Shown here piece by piece: positions 44,840 through 58,200 of a DNA stretch of 64,000 bases (the stretch's first letter is position 1; each line of letters opens with the position of its first letter). The stretch is taken from NCBI GenBank assembly GCA_964007475.1, contig OZ023273.1, positions 125,163,812 through 125,227,811 of the forward strand. Direction: 5' to 3'. The notes under the pieces are model-generated. The model was not told where the DNA came from and ran no database searches. It saw only the letters and a program-made list of their open reading frames with translations. This stretch comes from Hybos culiciformis (Eukaryota > Arthropoda > Insecta > Diptera > Hybotidae). Both the position numbers and the translations under genes were made by a program.

Positions 44840-45039
44840 NNNNNNNNNNNNNNNNNNNNNNNNNNNNNNNNNNNNNNNNNNNNNNNNNNNNNNNNNNNNN
44901 NNNNNNNNNNNNNNNNNNNNNNNNNNNNNNNNNNNNNNNNNNNNNNNNNNNNNNNNNNNNNNNNNNNNNNNNNNNNNNNNNNNNNNNNNNNNNNNNNNNN
45001 NNNNNNNNNNNNNNNNNNNNNNNNNNNNNNNNNNNNNNN
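44840..45039. other. Assembly gap of 200 N
   Basis: Exactly 200 undetermined bases. A round number usually marks a scaffold join of estimated or unknown size, so the true distance and content are not known. Confidence 0.99.
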
Positions 45040-47474
45040 TCACTTTCATCTTTCGGTTTGACTATAATGTGTATTGTTCTAAAATGGGACGTATTTTGAG
45101 AGGTCTAAACTCAAGTCCCAAATCACAATTACACAAACATCATCCCTCAGACAGAACTACACATATGTATATATTTACTCTGGTCTGATAATTTAAAGAC
45201 TTTATTTTTGGTTTTGAATATAGGTACATACAGTTAAATAAGTAGGTACTCATTTGTTTGCATTAATTTAATATATCTTCATCTATAGAAATATATAAAA
45301 TTTAATGTTTTTTTTATAATTTTTAGTTGAATTGCGTCGTATTTTTTTAATTCAAAAATAAAAGATTATCAAAGCTTTTATTTCAAAAATAACCACACTT
45401 GTGGGTGTTATGAAAAATTGGTTAATTTGAATTAAATTTAGAGCTTTCGAGTTTTTTATCATAATGAAATAAGAATTTATAAAATATATATTACTTTTGC
45501 ATACTTTTAGGATTTTATTTTATTTTATGGTTAAAAAAAAAAACTTTATTATGAGGAAAAGAGGTATTGAAGTAAATAGTTCGCTTCATTTAATATTTTA
45601 ATAATATTAAATTTATTAAAATAATGTGGCGCTTTAAAAGAAAATCAGCTTTTAAAAACTTTTGCTCTGAGAAATATTTTTCAGACATAAGGTTTTTAAA
45701 CTTTACTTTCCATGAGTAATGAAAGTTATTTTTTCTAAAGTTTGATGAATTTTTGATTAACAGATTTTAAAATATGTACTACAATTTAATTCGTATACCT
45801 GTACAAATACCTAGATACATATTGTACAATGTGCATGTAATACAAACATTATTATTTCGTTTCCAGTAGACTGAAAATTAATCAATCTTATTTGCATATC
45901 GTTATTTGTGTATCGTGTGCTAAAAATAAATATTCATAAGTGGAAAAAGATATAATTTCTTTTAAGAATGTTGTGTACCTATAGTATACCCATATATATG
46001 TAGTATCAGTATTTATATAAACTTAATTATGTGGATATAATAATTTAAATAAAAGTAAAATTTAATTCCTGTTTGCTGTATAATTAGACTGTTTGATTAT
46101 AATTATAACCCTATATTGGATATACCTACTAATTACATCGCAAATTTGAATTTTTATGTAGATTTTATTATCTTTTCTTTTCTTATTTCACTCAGAGTGC
46201 AATTTTTTTATTTTTTTTTTGCTCAATTAAATTTAGTGCAGTTAAGTATTTTCAAACATCTGTTATTTGTTAGAATTGCCCTTACTGATAAAATTGAAAA
46301 CAATGAATTAAGATGATAATTCTTTGAGTTAAAGTATGAGCCTACATTTTAATATAACATCTTTATGCTACTTTAAAACCATATATTTTTATGTATCAGT
46401 CTTATTCTATCTACGATATCTGACTTGAGTATTCATTTGGAAGTTTATAGTGTCACAAAATTTACCTAATTTAAATGAAACTTTTGTTAACATCGTAATG
46501 ACTACACTATATTTAACTCGAAAAGAACTTTTGGTTATTATTGGAATGGGTTGGTTTTCATAAGATATAAGAATTAAATGGCCATTATGAAATAAATTTA
46601 AAGTAATTACATAAAATGTAGGACCATAACTCAAACGTGCCAAACTTGTTGCGATATAATTGTCAAAAGCCATAAGATGCTCAATTTCTAACGAATTTTT
46701 TTATTTAAATCTAATGTCAATTTAGTAAATTATACAAATAACACGTAATTGATGTTATAAATATTTCTATAAATTGTTTAAATTTTAAATAATTTTATAA
46801 ATAAAGAACTTCCGTATGTTCATGATAAATTGCTTTTCAGCTTAATATCATAATAATCAACTACTATTATATAATATTATAATCTTATTTGCTGCATTAA
46901 ACATAAGTTGTAAGTTGATATTGAACTTTAAAAAATATATTACATAATGCGTATGGATAGACATGTATTAATGTATAAAAATATTGCAATGACGAAATAA
47001 ATTGAGGTAGGATAATTTAAAACTCACACTCAGACACTTTTAATAAACAAAAATAAATGTTTATATTGTGTTAGATGGAATAAAACATATTTTCTTTACG
47101 TTTATACATTTATCAAACAAAATATTCCTTTCTATATGTATAAACATATATTTGAACTTTATTTTTTTCGTTCTCCTGCACACTCAATAAGCTTAGAACC
47201 AAAATGGAGATTAGGTTTCAATAGAAGATAATATAGGCATGGAATATATGAAAAAACATTCCAGCAGAATTTTTATATTTGTATTCACTTGAGTCTTTCA
47301 ATGAATTATTATAATTATTACAAGTTAATTTGTTATATGATTCAGCAATTTGATATTATCAAGTATTTAAAATAAAATAAAAAAAATATTGTTTTTTTCA
47401 ACAAATTAGTGTATATTTAAATACAAACAGATGAAATAATAAAAATATATATACAGATTGAAATATATGAGACG
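45040..47474. other. AT-rich intergenic DNA
   Basis: No gene is supported. A - strand frame at 46407-46673 has a less biased composition than other chance frames and is discussed among the findings. Confidence 0.35.
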
Positions 47475-47772
47475 TTTAAAAGGAATGTGGTCCAACTAAA
47501 AAATTTGCACAGTTTCTGTTTCGCAGACATTAAATTTGAGCAAAACTAATTTTTGTTTTTGAAATAATTAACAAAAATTTAGGTTTTTCCATTTACTTAT
47601 CAAGCAAATTTTGGTACAGTGTTTCCAGTCAGTGTTTCCAGTCCACTTTATGTAAATTTATGCATTCATTCTCTCTGATATTTTTCCATATTATAAGGTG
47701 GATTTTCAATAAGTTTTGTAATCGATTTATTTAGAAATTTGCAGTTGGAATTGGACCACTTTTCTTTTTAAT
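47475..47772. repeat. Imperfect inverted repeat about 300 bp long, MITE-like
   Basis: The left end carries TTAAAAGGAATGTGGTCCAA, then AACT; the right end carries AGTTGGAATTGGACCAC, then a T-rich stretch ending TTTTTAA, which is the reverse complement with a small insertion. Inside, CAGTGTTTCCAGT is tandemly repeated near 47621-47646. No target duplication was found, so transposon origin is only likely. Confidence 0.4.
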
Positions 47773-50700
47773 GCTTGCGCTGTACATAGTACTTTACAAC
47801 TAAATCTAAATATCAAATCACTCTCATTAATAATAATTGCTACTACCTTATAAAGTTTAGTTTAAAGGTATTTTGTAAATTTGACAACAGAGTTCTAAAG
47901 TGTTTTATAAATCTTTATAAATTAATTAATTTAGGACTGCTTTCATTTGCATCTACAACTTATTAGGTTTTATCACGTTTTATTTAAATTAAAGTTTGAC
48001 TTAAATTTGTTAGACTAAAAATGTATGTAAGTTGTTTTGAAAAAATTAAGAATTACTTAAATAAATTTTACTGATTAAATTTCCCATGAATTAAGCAGTT
48101 TAAATAAAAATAATAATTAATATTTCGAAAAGTAAATAATTTTTCTATTCGCAAACAAAAAAAAAAAACATAATTGTTAATGAAAATATGAAAGTACGAT
48201 CTTATAAAATTAAATAAAGAGTCCAAAATTTGAATTCAATATCAAGACAAAATTATGTTGAGTTTAGCTTTTGATCTATTTGTTCGAAAAAATGTTTACC
48301 TTTGAAAATTCGTTGTCGTTTGTAGGCTAATAAAAAATATATGTAATCGTGGAGCTACTACAAAATCAATATTTGTTTTCCTTTTAATATCCCCTGATTT
48401 TATTTTTTGATTAATAACACCAAATTTTCTAATAAAAAAATTAAAAACATTATTTTCTAACACATGTATAGTTGAATGATAATCATATTTATTTTATATT
48501 TTAAAGTGCATTAAATTTATTTCAAACCAAAATTATTCGATTTTTGTTTGTTGGATTAAAAAAACCTTTTTTTTAAACAACAATCATGAAAAAATAAATT
48601 AATCTTGCAGGTGTAATGCATAATTAATTAATCAAAACAAACTAAAACTAGTGCATCAAATAGCGAGTAGAAATCACAACTAATTTATATAACATTAAAA
48701 AAAAACAAAAATGATCCGCGCGCCGAAGATTATTTAAAATGATGTCGTTTATAAATAAAAAATTATATATCTTAATTACTCTTATATTATAGATTTTATT
48801 GGATTTTTTTTTTCACAAATAAAAATGTTCTAATAATTTCAAAAGAATTTATCTTGAAAAATAATGAACAAAGCTCAATAATTGTGATGTTGATTAATAA
48901 AACTATTTTTTTTATAATGAGAGCAATACAGCTCTGTTGATTAATTAATCCTTAATATTAGTTGTCAAAACGCAGAAGAAAAATATAGAATGCCCGTATA
49001 AAAACTATAATCAAACTCTTAAATCCTACTCAATAAATTTTAATACACTTCAGATGCATAAAACAGTCACTAACAGACACATTCATAATTGATAACAATC
49101 CTCAGTTACTTAATTCAATCACAGAGAACCTTAAATGTACAATCCTAAAAAATAATGAAAATTTAATTGAACTACTAAGTGTTGATTTCTTATAGAAGAA
49201 GGATAAAAAACATCTTTTTCGTGTGATATTAAAATTTACTTTCGATTACAAGTAATTAACATTTTCTTCACATTTCAATTTAATGTTTAGAAAATGATTT
49301 ATCTGTTTATTAGCTTCGTTTTTTTAAATTTAAAAATAACATAAAAATAATATTCTTGGATACATTACCGACAAATTTTATAGCGCTTAAAAAAAACGAT
49401 CAGAATTTATTTTAGTATCTTCAAATGACTTCTATATTATAATATTTATCCGACAAAACATTAAACGAAAATACTTATTTTGAAGCATCGTCAAATGATA
49501 GTTAAAGTTTAGATTTTTTTTTTCTTGTCTCTGTTATCTAATATACCTAAAAAAAAAAATCCCATTTTTCAAATTAAAAAAAAAAACAAATAACAAAAAA
49601 AATGTTTATTTCGTTATTATTACCTATTTCGCTTCTAAAATAATAAAATTAATTTTTTTTTTATATATATATTTTTCAAATTATTAAATAAAATAATATG
49701 AGGCAAAAAAAAAAATAAAAAAATTATATATTGTATTGTCCATAACTCGTTGAATTCAGTCATAAAACATCAGTCGTGTTGTTCAATCAATCTTCTCAGC
49801 TTTTTATTTTTATATTAATATTAAATTAATCGGGAAGTGAAATAATCTTTTTCGCTTAGAAAATTTTTACAAAAAAACTATAACTTAATATTGATATATT
49901 TTTATGATAGAATAATGTAAGAACGATTAATAATATTATTTAATATAATTTTAATTGTTTATCGTTCGATCGAGATCGATGAAAAAAATTTTAAAGTCCA
50001 CAAAATTTCAAATCAAATCCTTGTTAAGAAAATACATTTTTAATTTATTGTTACTTGAGATTTTCCGTGAATATAAACAAAAATAAAAATTATTTTTCAA
50101 TAGGATGCGTAAATAAAAAAGTCCACATTCTTTAACTAATTACTGAAATTGCATGTTGTTTTTTTGTATTATTAAATTTAAATTATTTTTTTGATTCAAT
50201 ATTAATTCTTAATCTAACTTTTTAAAAAATAAACATGAAAAGAGGAAAAACTCCACGAACTAAGTTCAACTTTAATAGATCGATTAAAATTGTTTAATAT
50301 ACATAAATAATTTGTAGGAGTCCGTGATTTTATTTTTTGTAAACTAAAAATTATAATATTTCATGGATTAATATCTTGTGTAATGAATTTTAATAATAAA
50401 ATATACTTTGCTTACATTAAACTAGTTTTAAATTATTTTGTTTTGAATTTTTATTTTATATAAATTAGATGCAGTTAATACAAAATTTAAATATTAATCA
50501 AAATTCTCGGTAATATATGTATTTGTAAATAAAATTTGATTTATGATAACGAATTTAGAGTTTCCGTAGAGATTTTCGTTAAAACAGAAAAAATGTTGAT
50601 CAAAATTTGATGAAAAATAAAGGAAATTTTAAAATAAACTAGCTTTAATCTGAAAAGAATTAAGAAAATCTCAAACAAAATACGCATATCGTATTCTTAT

Positions 50701-50917
50701 TTGCCCGAAGGACACTAGACTTTGATCTATGCAAATAAATATCAAATAATTATTCGAAAATGATTAAATTTAGTAGTTTGTTTAAAAAAATGGTTGTTTG
50801 GACAAATAGGAATGCAATCGATGATATTCAAATACACAAATGCATAATAAATTTAGCGGACAATTTACGAAAACAAAAAAAAAAAACTTAATTAAAACAA
50901 AATTTACTTATTTTCAG
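47773..50917. other. Upstream region of glutamine synthetase
   Basis: It contains no coding exon. The promoter and a probable non-coding first exon of the glutamine synthetase gene should lie here, but no single site stands out among the many AT-rich matches. Confidence 0.4.
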
Positions 50918-50995
50918 CTGTTAAATAATTAACCAAATAATAAAAACATAAAAAAAATAAAAATATAAATAAAGCAATCGATCAATCGATAAAAA
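50918..50995 (+). other. 5' UTR of glutamine synthetase, probably starting at a splice acceptor
   Basis: TTACTTATTTTCAG ending at 50917 is a good 3' splice site, so the leader probably begins at 50918 and is spliced to an upstream non-coding exon that I could not place. The leader ends GATAAAAAATGGC, with purines before the ATG. Confidence 0.45.
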
Positions 50996-53900
50996 ATGGC
51001 TAAAACTCTTGAAGAATCACCCAATGCACATATCAATAAAACAATTTTACAACGTTATATGGATTTGCCCATGCCAGATGAAGTTGTGCAGGCAACTTAT
51101 ATTTGGATTGATGGCACAGGACAAGATTTACGTTGCAAAGATCGAACATTGAGAAAAATACCTAAATCTGTTAAAGATTTGCCAATTTGGAATTATGACG
51201 GCAGTTCTACATATCAAGCAGAAGGTTCTAATTCAGACACATATTTGCATCCAGTTGCAATATTTCGCGATCCATTTCGCAGAGGAAATAATATTTTAGT
51301 TATGTGTGACACATATAATTCAGAAGGTGCACCTTGTTTATCAAATAAACGAAAAACATGTTTAGAAGTCGCTAACAAATGTTTGAAAGAGGAACCTTGG
51401 TTTGGAATTGAACAAGAGGTTGGTATTTTTGGTTAATTTGAAACACTCAAATACACACATTATTATGAATCTTATTTTAAAAAAAAAAAACATGCGTGTG
51501 CCGTGTACGCGCGGGGGAAGTTATACTTCGTAATGTGGAAATGAAAATTTCATTAAGACAAACTTTATTAACATTGCTTACAATTCACAATTGATCGCAT
51601 CAAAGGCGATTTTTCACACTTTCCCTTATCGTAGGGATAAAATTATGTGGTGCAAAATTATCTACATTCAATTGCCTTTCGAATGACATTACTAGTTAAT
51701 TTCTGAGACGCAGCATTAAAACCGGCTGTAAGCAGACTTTCCCAAAAATTGAGATTTCTCATAATTTAAATTTTGAAAACAAATTTTTTTTTCTCAAAAT
51801 AACTTTTTTTCATAGAGTCCTTTTAAATGACATCAAAAACTGGGAGCATGTTGAACAAAAAATAAGGAAACGAGCCCGTTCGCAGACTTTTTCTACCTAC
51901 TTAGTGTATGTGTATCATATCAAACTAAAAACCTAACAATCAATTGATATTCACAAGAGACGTACCTTGAAATAACCTTAAATCCGTTGCATTGTCCGTG
52001 GGATTTTTTTTTTCACTCATTTTTCACAATTCTTAAGTAAATGAAATAATGAATACTATAAATTAAATTAAAATAGAACAACAAGTACGTATTTCAGCTA
52101 ATTTCACGACACTCATACTGTTTACTTCGGTGGCCGCTGCATAGCAAGAATACCAAGCGCATGTGTTTGGGATCTACCGACTCACTCTCTTTCTCTCTCC
52201 TCGCGCATGTGTTCGGCGTGGGTGTTTCGGAATTCAGAAATTTAATTTCGAAATTAAATAAATTTCTAATACTAATGCCATTGAAGAAACGTTTTGTCTC
52301 TGGAATAAAGTGGTTTCCATATTTTTTGTATTTTGTATTTTTAAATTCAGCTAATAATTTTTTTTTATGTTAAGAAATTAAAACAAATATTAACTAGTCA
52401 AAAAAAAAAAAAATTTCGTGCGGGAACCTTTTTTTCAACTACGCAATTCGATTTTAAAATAAAAAATTTTCGGAAAAAAAAAACTAAAATCGTCGGTAAA
52501 TTAAAAAAAAGCCTTAAATTTTTATCAATGTGTTTGTGCAAAATTAATAATAAAAAAATAATAATACATTTTTTATTTTGTATGTATTTGTGCGTTAAAC
52601 GTTAAATTTTTTGCAAGTCGCATAAGAAGTATAACTTCAAAAATTTGTTAATTATACACTATGATAATTTATGATAGAATTGGAATATGATGGTATTTAT
52701 GTATTAAAAATTCATGAAATCTAAGGGCTATTTTTATAATTCTTTCACCTACAATTCATATTTTTCGAAAAAGTGTATTTTAATTTTTAACTATATCTCG
52801 GAAACATTCCTATAATTATTGAATGAAAAATAAGAATTTAGAAAAAACAAAATTTATAATGTCATTGGTTCTGGTTGTAAGTTTTATTTAATTCTTTTTC
52901 AATAAAGCTAGTTTGTAGTTATCTGGTCTTTAAAATTTGACAATAATTGATAAAACAATAAATCAACTTGGTAATGATAATAAAAGAAAACCTGTTCAAT
53001 TTTATAAATATTCTTGCAATAATTTATATGAATATATTATTCTTGTTATTAATTAGAAAATAAAACTTTATAATAGATACTTTTATCACAAATAAAAAAA
53101 AATTGAAAATAATAATAAATAAATAAATATTTCGTAAACAAAATGTTTGAGGTTAACATCTCTATATAAATTAGTATTTCCTATAAATGAAAACTGATCT
53201 AGAACATCCTTGAGCTTGAATATATGTAAATAATAATTCCAAACAAACAACTGCCGGCAATGCAATAAATTCTATATTTAGAATTTTAAATTTAAGAACA
53301 AAATGATGCATTGATATAAAGAAAGCCTCTAAAATTTATAATAATATATACTTTACACATAATATTTACATACATCATATATACGCTGTAATTTAAATGC
53401 ATTGGATGTACAAGATCTCCCCATTTTTTCACGGAAATATTAATTAAATAAATTTAGAAATCAACTTATGTATCCCATGAATCGCATATGATTTAAAGTT
53501 TTTTTTGATGAACAATTTATTTTATAATTTATTTTAAATTAGGTATATATTATTAATGTAGATATTTTTTATTTATTTACATGGTATATGATCTATTATT
53601 ATTTAAAAGAATACACGTCTTTTATATGTCAAATTTTCAAACATTTTGTTGTATTAATTTTGTCAAATTACGTGTTAGATTTAATTATATATAAATAGTA
53701 TAACTTTTTTTTAAACCTAATTATATAAGTAGTTGTTCAAACATTAGATCATAATTTTGAAATTTTCGATGGTTATTTAAGTGATCAATTAATCATTTTA
53801 CACTTATTATAGGTTTAATTTTAAGGTCTTAAAAAGTATATAATAAATAAATTATAAATTATAAAAATATATAATTATAAGGCCTTCTCCCTGAAAAAAA

Positions 53901-55099
53901 TTTAAGAATTTGAAATTCTGCATTTCAAATTCCTAATGTATTTTGTTATTGTAATTTTATGTCGAAAAAAAATTTTCGGGAGCGCACTTTTTTACTTTTT
54001 TTTCTAATTTTTAAAATATTTTTATTTTGACGTTTATTTTGTTTGATTTTTTTTTTTATTTTGACAGTAATGATATTTCAAATTCATGAATTTCAAATAC
54101 ACGCTCTGAGGCGTGTATTTGAAATTCACAACAACAAAAAAATTTACACTAACAAAATACATTAGGAATTTGAAATTCTTAAATTTTTTTCAGGGAGAAG
54201 GCCTATAAATTTAAATTTTAAATTAGTATAATTAATGTAATTTTTTTTTTTAGTACTCTCTTTTGGATATTGATGGTCATCCACTAGGATGGCCCAAAAA
54301 TGGATATCCAGGACCACAAGGACCTTATTATTGCGGAGTGGGAGCCAATAAAGTTTATGCTCGTGATGTTGTTGATGCTCATTACAGAGCTTGCTTGTAT
54401 GCCGGAATTCATATTGCAGGAACAAACGCTGAAGTAAGTATTCATGTAACTTTTAATTGTAACCGCTTAAGCCAAATTCTAAAGAAAAATAATTCTTTTT
54501 TCTTTTTATTTGTTTATAAAATGAAACTTTATTTTGTTTGGCATGCTTTTAACATAAATTAGATTTCTTCTAAATGCTTTTTTTTAACTTAGGTTATGCC
54601 TGCTCAATGGGAGTATCAAGTAGGACCATGTGTTGGAATTTCGGCAGGAGATGAATTGTGGGTATCAAGATTTATTTTACATCGAATTGCCGAGGAATTC
54701 GGAATTATTGCAACTTTAGATCCAAAACCAATTCCTGGTGATTGGAATGGTGCTGGAGCTCATAGTAATTTTTCAACGAAAACTATGAGAGAAGATGGTG
54801 GATTAAAAGCTATTGAACGTGCTATTGAAAATTTGTCGAAATGTCATGAAAAGCATATTCGTGCTTATGATCCAAACGAAGGCCGTGATAATGAAAGACG
54901 TTTGACAGGTAAACATGAGACAAGCTCCATCCACGATTTCACAGCAGGTGTAGCAAACAGAGGTGCATCTATTCGTATTCCACGTGGAGTGTCAGATGAA
55001 GGCAAAGGATATTTAGAGGATCGACGACCAAGTTCAAATTGTGATCCTTATAGTGTTGTTGAAGTTTTATTAAGAACCGTATGCTTAAACGAAATTTAA
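50996..55099 (+). CDS. Gs2: Glutamine synthetase, cytosolic type
   Basis: It makes glutamine from glutamate, ammonia and ATP, for ammonia detoxification, nitrogen metabolism and glutamate recycling. Exons 50996-51418, 54254-54433 and 54593-55099 join in phase 0 to 369 residues, the normal length of animal enzymes. The beta-grasp part has WNYDGSST (65-72) and the catalytic part WFGIEQE (Glu139 and Glu141 for metal), NAEVMPAQWE (Glu201, Glu208), [11 protein letters not shown] (His258), [26 protein letters not shown] and [12 protein letters not shown]. All expected metal, ATP and glutamate ligands are present. There is no mitochondrial targeting peptide, so it is of the cytosolic Gs2 type. Intron 1 is 2.8 kb and holds two transposon-like elements; intron 2 is short. 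The start ATG ([11 protein letters not shown]) aligns with the family start. The identification is secure. Confidence 0.97.
51517..52638. mobile_element. Putative 1.1-kb DNA transposon in intron 1 of glutamine synthetase
   Basis: GAAGTTATACTTC at 51517-51529 faces its exact reverse complement GAAGTATAACTTC at 52626-52638, and the match continues weakly inward. The inside and left flank have GC-rich blocks unlike this genome, such as CGCGCATGTGTTCGGCGTG and a CTCTTTCTCTCTC run. No transposase and no target duplication were found. The 13-bp end is nearly palindromic by itself, which weakens the case. Confidence 0.35.
53881..54203. mobile_element. Foldback MITE with TATAA target duplication, next to GS exon 2
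   Basis: The 323-bp unit starts GGCCTTCTCCCTG and ends CAGGGAGAAGGCC. The inverted ends extend about 70 bases with one small indel. TATAA flanks both sides (53876-53880, 54204-54208). In the middle GAATTTCAAATACACGC and GCGTGTATTTGAAATTC pair perfectly over 17 bases around TCTGAG. There is no coding capacity. It ends only 50 bases before the exon 2 start of glutamine synthetase. Confidence 0.85.
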
Positions 55100-55204
55100 T
55101 TTACAAAAAAAAAAAACGAAGGTTTAGTTATATAATTATTACACTATGTTAAAATGTTATCACTTTCAATTTGATAATTTGATAGAATTTATTTAGCAAA
55201 CAGT

Positions 55205-55210
55205 AATAAA
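55205..55210 (+). terminator. Possible polyadenylation signal of glutamine synthetase
   Basis: AATAAA lies about 105 bases after the stop codon, and further AATAAA-like sites follow. Choice among them needs transcript ends. Confidence 0.35.
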
Positions 55211-58200
55211 ATAAGAGTTATAATTTATTTTATTTTTTAACGTTATAATATTAAAATAAAAAGTTATTGACCCAATTGAAATTTTATAGTTTTTTTTTGT
55301 CATCAATTTTGTAGACTGAGTTTTAAAAGAAAAAGTGAATCCATAATTTCAAAATACAACAACTTTTACGTAAAAGTTTGAATTTGAATTTTGAAATACC
55401 AAATGTTTAAAATATAATAATTAATAATTCGAATATATCTATCAACATAAAGTTAATTGTAATTGTCAGTTTTTTAATATATTAGAACCGTGGTCCAAAA
55501 AAAGTGTTTGTAGATACAGTTACTGAAATCGTAAACTTTGCAAATCTTTGGTCCTGAAAACATTACAAAAAGGAATACATAACATTCTAGTTTAAATTTA
55601 ATGAAAAAAAAACTTATGAGTTATTAAAAAAAATGGTTTTAGTAAGAATTTCTTCTAACATATACAATTTTATGAGATCGCTAATATTAATTATTATCTA
55701 ATGTATTTATTACAACTTTTATAAATCAACTAAAATGGCAAAAATTTCTTTCGAAATCTGTCTTTTAGTGAATGAGATGTATTACATAAGCAAAGCTTTG
55801 TATTTTTTCGTCATTTTAGTAGTTCAACAATTAAAAAAATAATTTCATCTAATTTATTATTCTTTTTGTATTCAAAACTCAATCCAAAATTTTATTTGTT
55901 TTGCTTATTGACCGATATATACAAATTTTTGTGTTATTTTTATAGCTCAATAAAAACTTATCACTAAATATTTAACAGGAGTACAATGGAGTATAAGATC
56001 ATTGGATCAGTATGTTTAATAATCAGATTTATTAACCGAAAATTTAATATGCGAATTATCAATAACACGTGCTAAAATTTCATTATAATTATGTAGATCT
56101 TCATTTTTACAGTGTTGTGCAATTTTTTATGTTTACATGTAAAAATTATCATAGCATTATAAGTTTTTGACAGATTTTCATTTTTCATACATTTCTGTCT
56201 GGCGGTCAAGGACATATTTGTTTATTTTTTGCTTAGTAATAATTTAGTTTATTTTGCTTTTGCAATTTAATTTTTATATTTTGTTGTAAACAGATGATTT
56301 CTTTGCGAAAAATGGTTACATATAGATATTCGAAAATATAATGTTAAATAAATGTTAATTTTGGAATTGTTTGTAACACAATAAACTTAATTTTAATTTA
56401 ACGAAATTTTAGCGATTTTGTGTAATGGATTACATACTGAATTGAATTTATATAATTTGTACTTATTTTATTGAATTAATGATTGAAAAAATAACAACGT
56501 ATCATCTTTTATAGTGACTATTATTTATTTTAGTGGTTATTATTGTTTTCAAGATTATGCATATGTTTATCTAGCCATGAGATTCAAAACTCTTGACTTA
56601 CACTACACACAAAAAAAAAGTTTAATCAAAGTTTTAAAATTTTTATTTTTTATTTTTGCAAACGACTAACGATAACTGGGGCGAACCAGTTAGTACTATA
56701 TAAAATATAAATAAAAAAAATAATTAAATATAATTAACCTGAAGCAACAGAAATAAAGAAACAATTTGAAATAGAATAAATACTGGTTTCTGTAACTTAT
56801 ACGATATAATATTCCTTACGTTAGTATCATCAATATAATATTTTAAATCTTATTTTAACTTAGTTTTTAAAACAAATAACAATGTTCATAAATTTTTATA
56901 AGTTTGAGAGCATCTAGAAAAATATTATTTTGTAGTTTTGTAGTTTTATGAAGTTGGTAATAAAAGAAATTCTGTTTTTTTTTTTTCAAATCACTGAAAA
57001 AGATGACAAAATAAGATACATAATATATAGGTAAAAAAAAAACAAAATGAAAGGTCTTTAAAAAAGAAAATATTATCAAATAAAAACTAATTTTTTAAAC
57101 AACATAGGTAAATGATGTATAAGTACATTTTTAAAGAAATTTTTGTTATGAATTAAATGGATATCAAGGTAATTATTACGTGGAAAAGACGGATTAATAG
57201 AAAACTTTGACTTGCTTAAAGATTTATTTGTTACGCAGATAGAGACTTAGAGACCCTACAGCGAGTGCAACATGAATTTTGTATTATAAATAAATAAATA
57301 AATCTAGATTTTTTAAATTATAGTAATTTTTCTAATTTCTAAATTTTAGCTTTATATAATCACTTTTAATAAACCAAATATGTACCAAATATTATATTTA
57401 ATTCTAACTTAGTTATTTAAAATTTGAATTAGTTTTTAACAACCAGTAAGAGTAACATGTTCAATTTCCAAAATGAAACATTTTTAAATTCAATCGAAAT
57501 AATTACAGTTTAAGAATCACAAATAGTTTTGAAGAAACTGAATTCAAATGAAACCATATGAAACACACAACTTTTTTTAAAGTATATTTTAACACAAATT
57601 GTACTATATACCTACAAATAATTATCTAGTTGTCTGCCGTGGTCAAATCCATCTATAATAGTATTATTTTGTGCGTACTATGTATATTGTATTTTATAAC
57701 ATCTATTTTTAGTTTCACTCTAAATTAATAGTATTTAAATCTTGATATGTTTTTTTTTATATTCAGTAAATACATAGTAATAAAATCCTATTAAATCGAT
57801 TTGGTCAAAATTGAAAATAATTTAAAATTTCAACTTTATTGCATTGGTTTGGTGTATCTGATAGTAGTTTGCTTTAATGATTTTATTTAGTTTTATTTTT
57901 GTTTGTTTTGGTTCCTTTTTTTTTTTTTGATTGCCAAACATTTACTATTATTGTTGTGTTTTTGTTTTTCATAATTTTCATTTGACAGAACAAAATAATA
58001 ATATTTAATATAATATTAATTTTTTAATAAAATAAAGATGAAGTAATTAAAATGAATTTTTAATAAAAAAAAAAATTGAATTTAAACTAAAATTTAATTA
58101 AAAATTACTAAAATGATTACTAAGGTGATTGCGTGGAGTAGCGAATAGTCGTCTTTCTTTTAATTATTTTATAAATCAATTAACTTAAGTATATTATTGC

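Noticed and set aside
44807..45099. Open frames on both strands running through undetermined bases.
   Set aside because: They consist almost wholly of N and carry no information.
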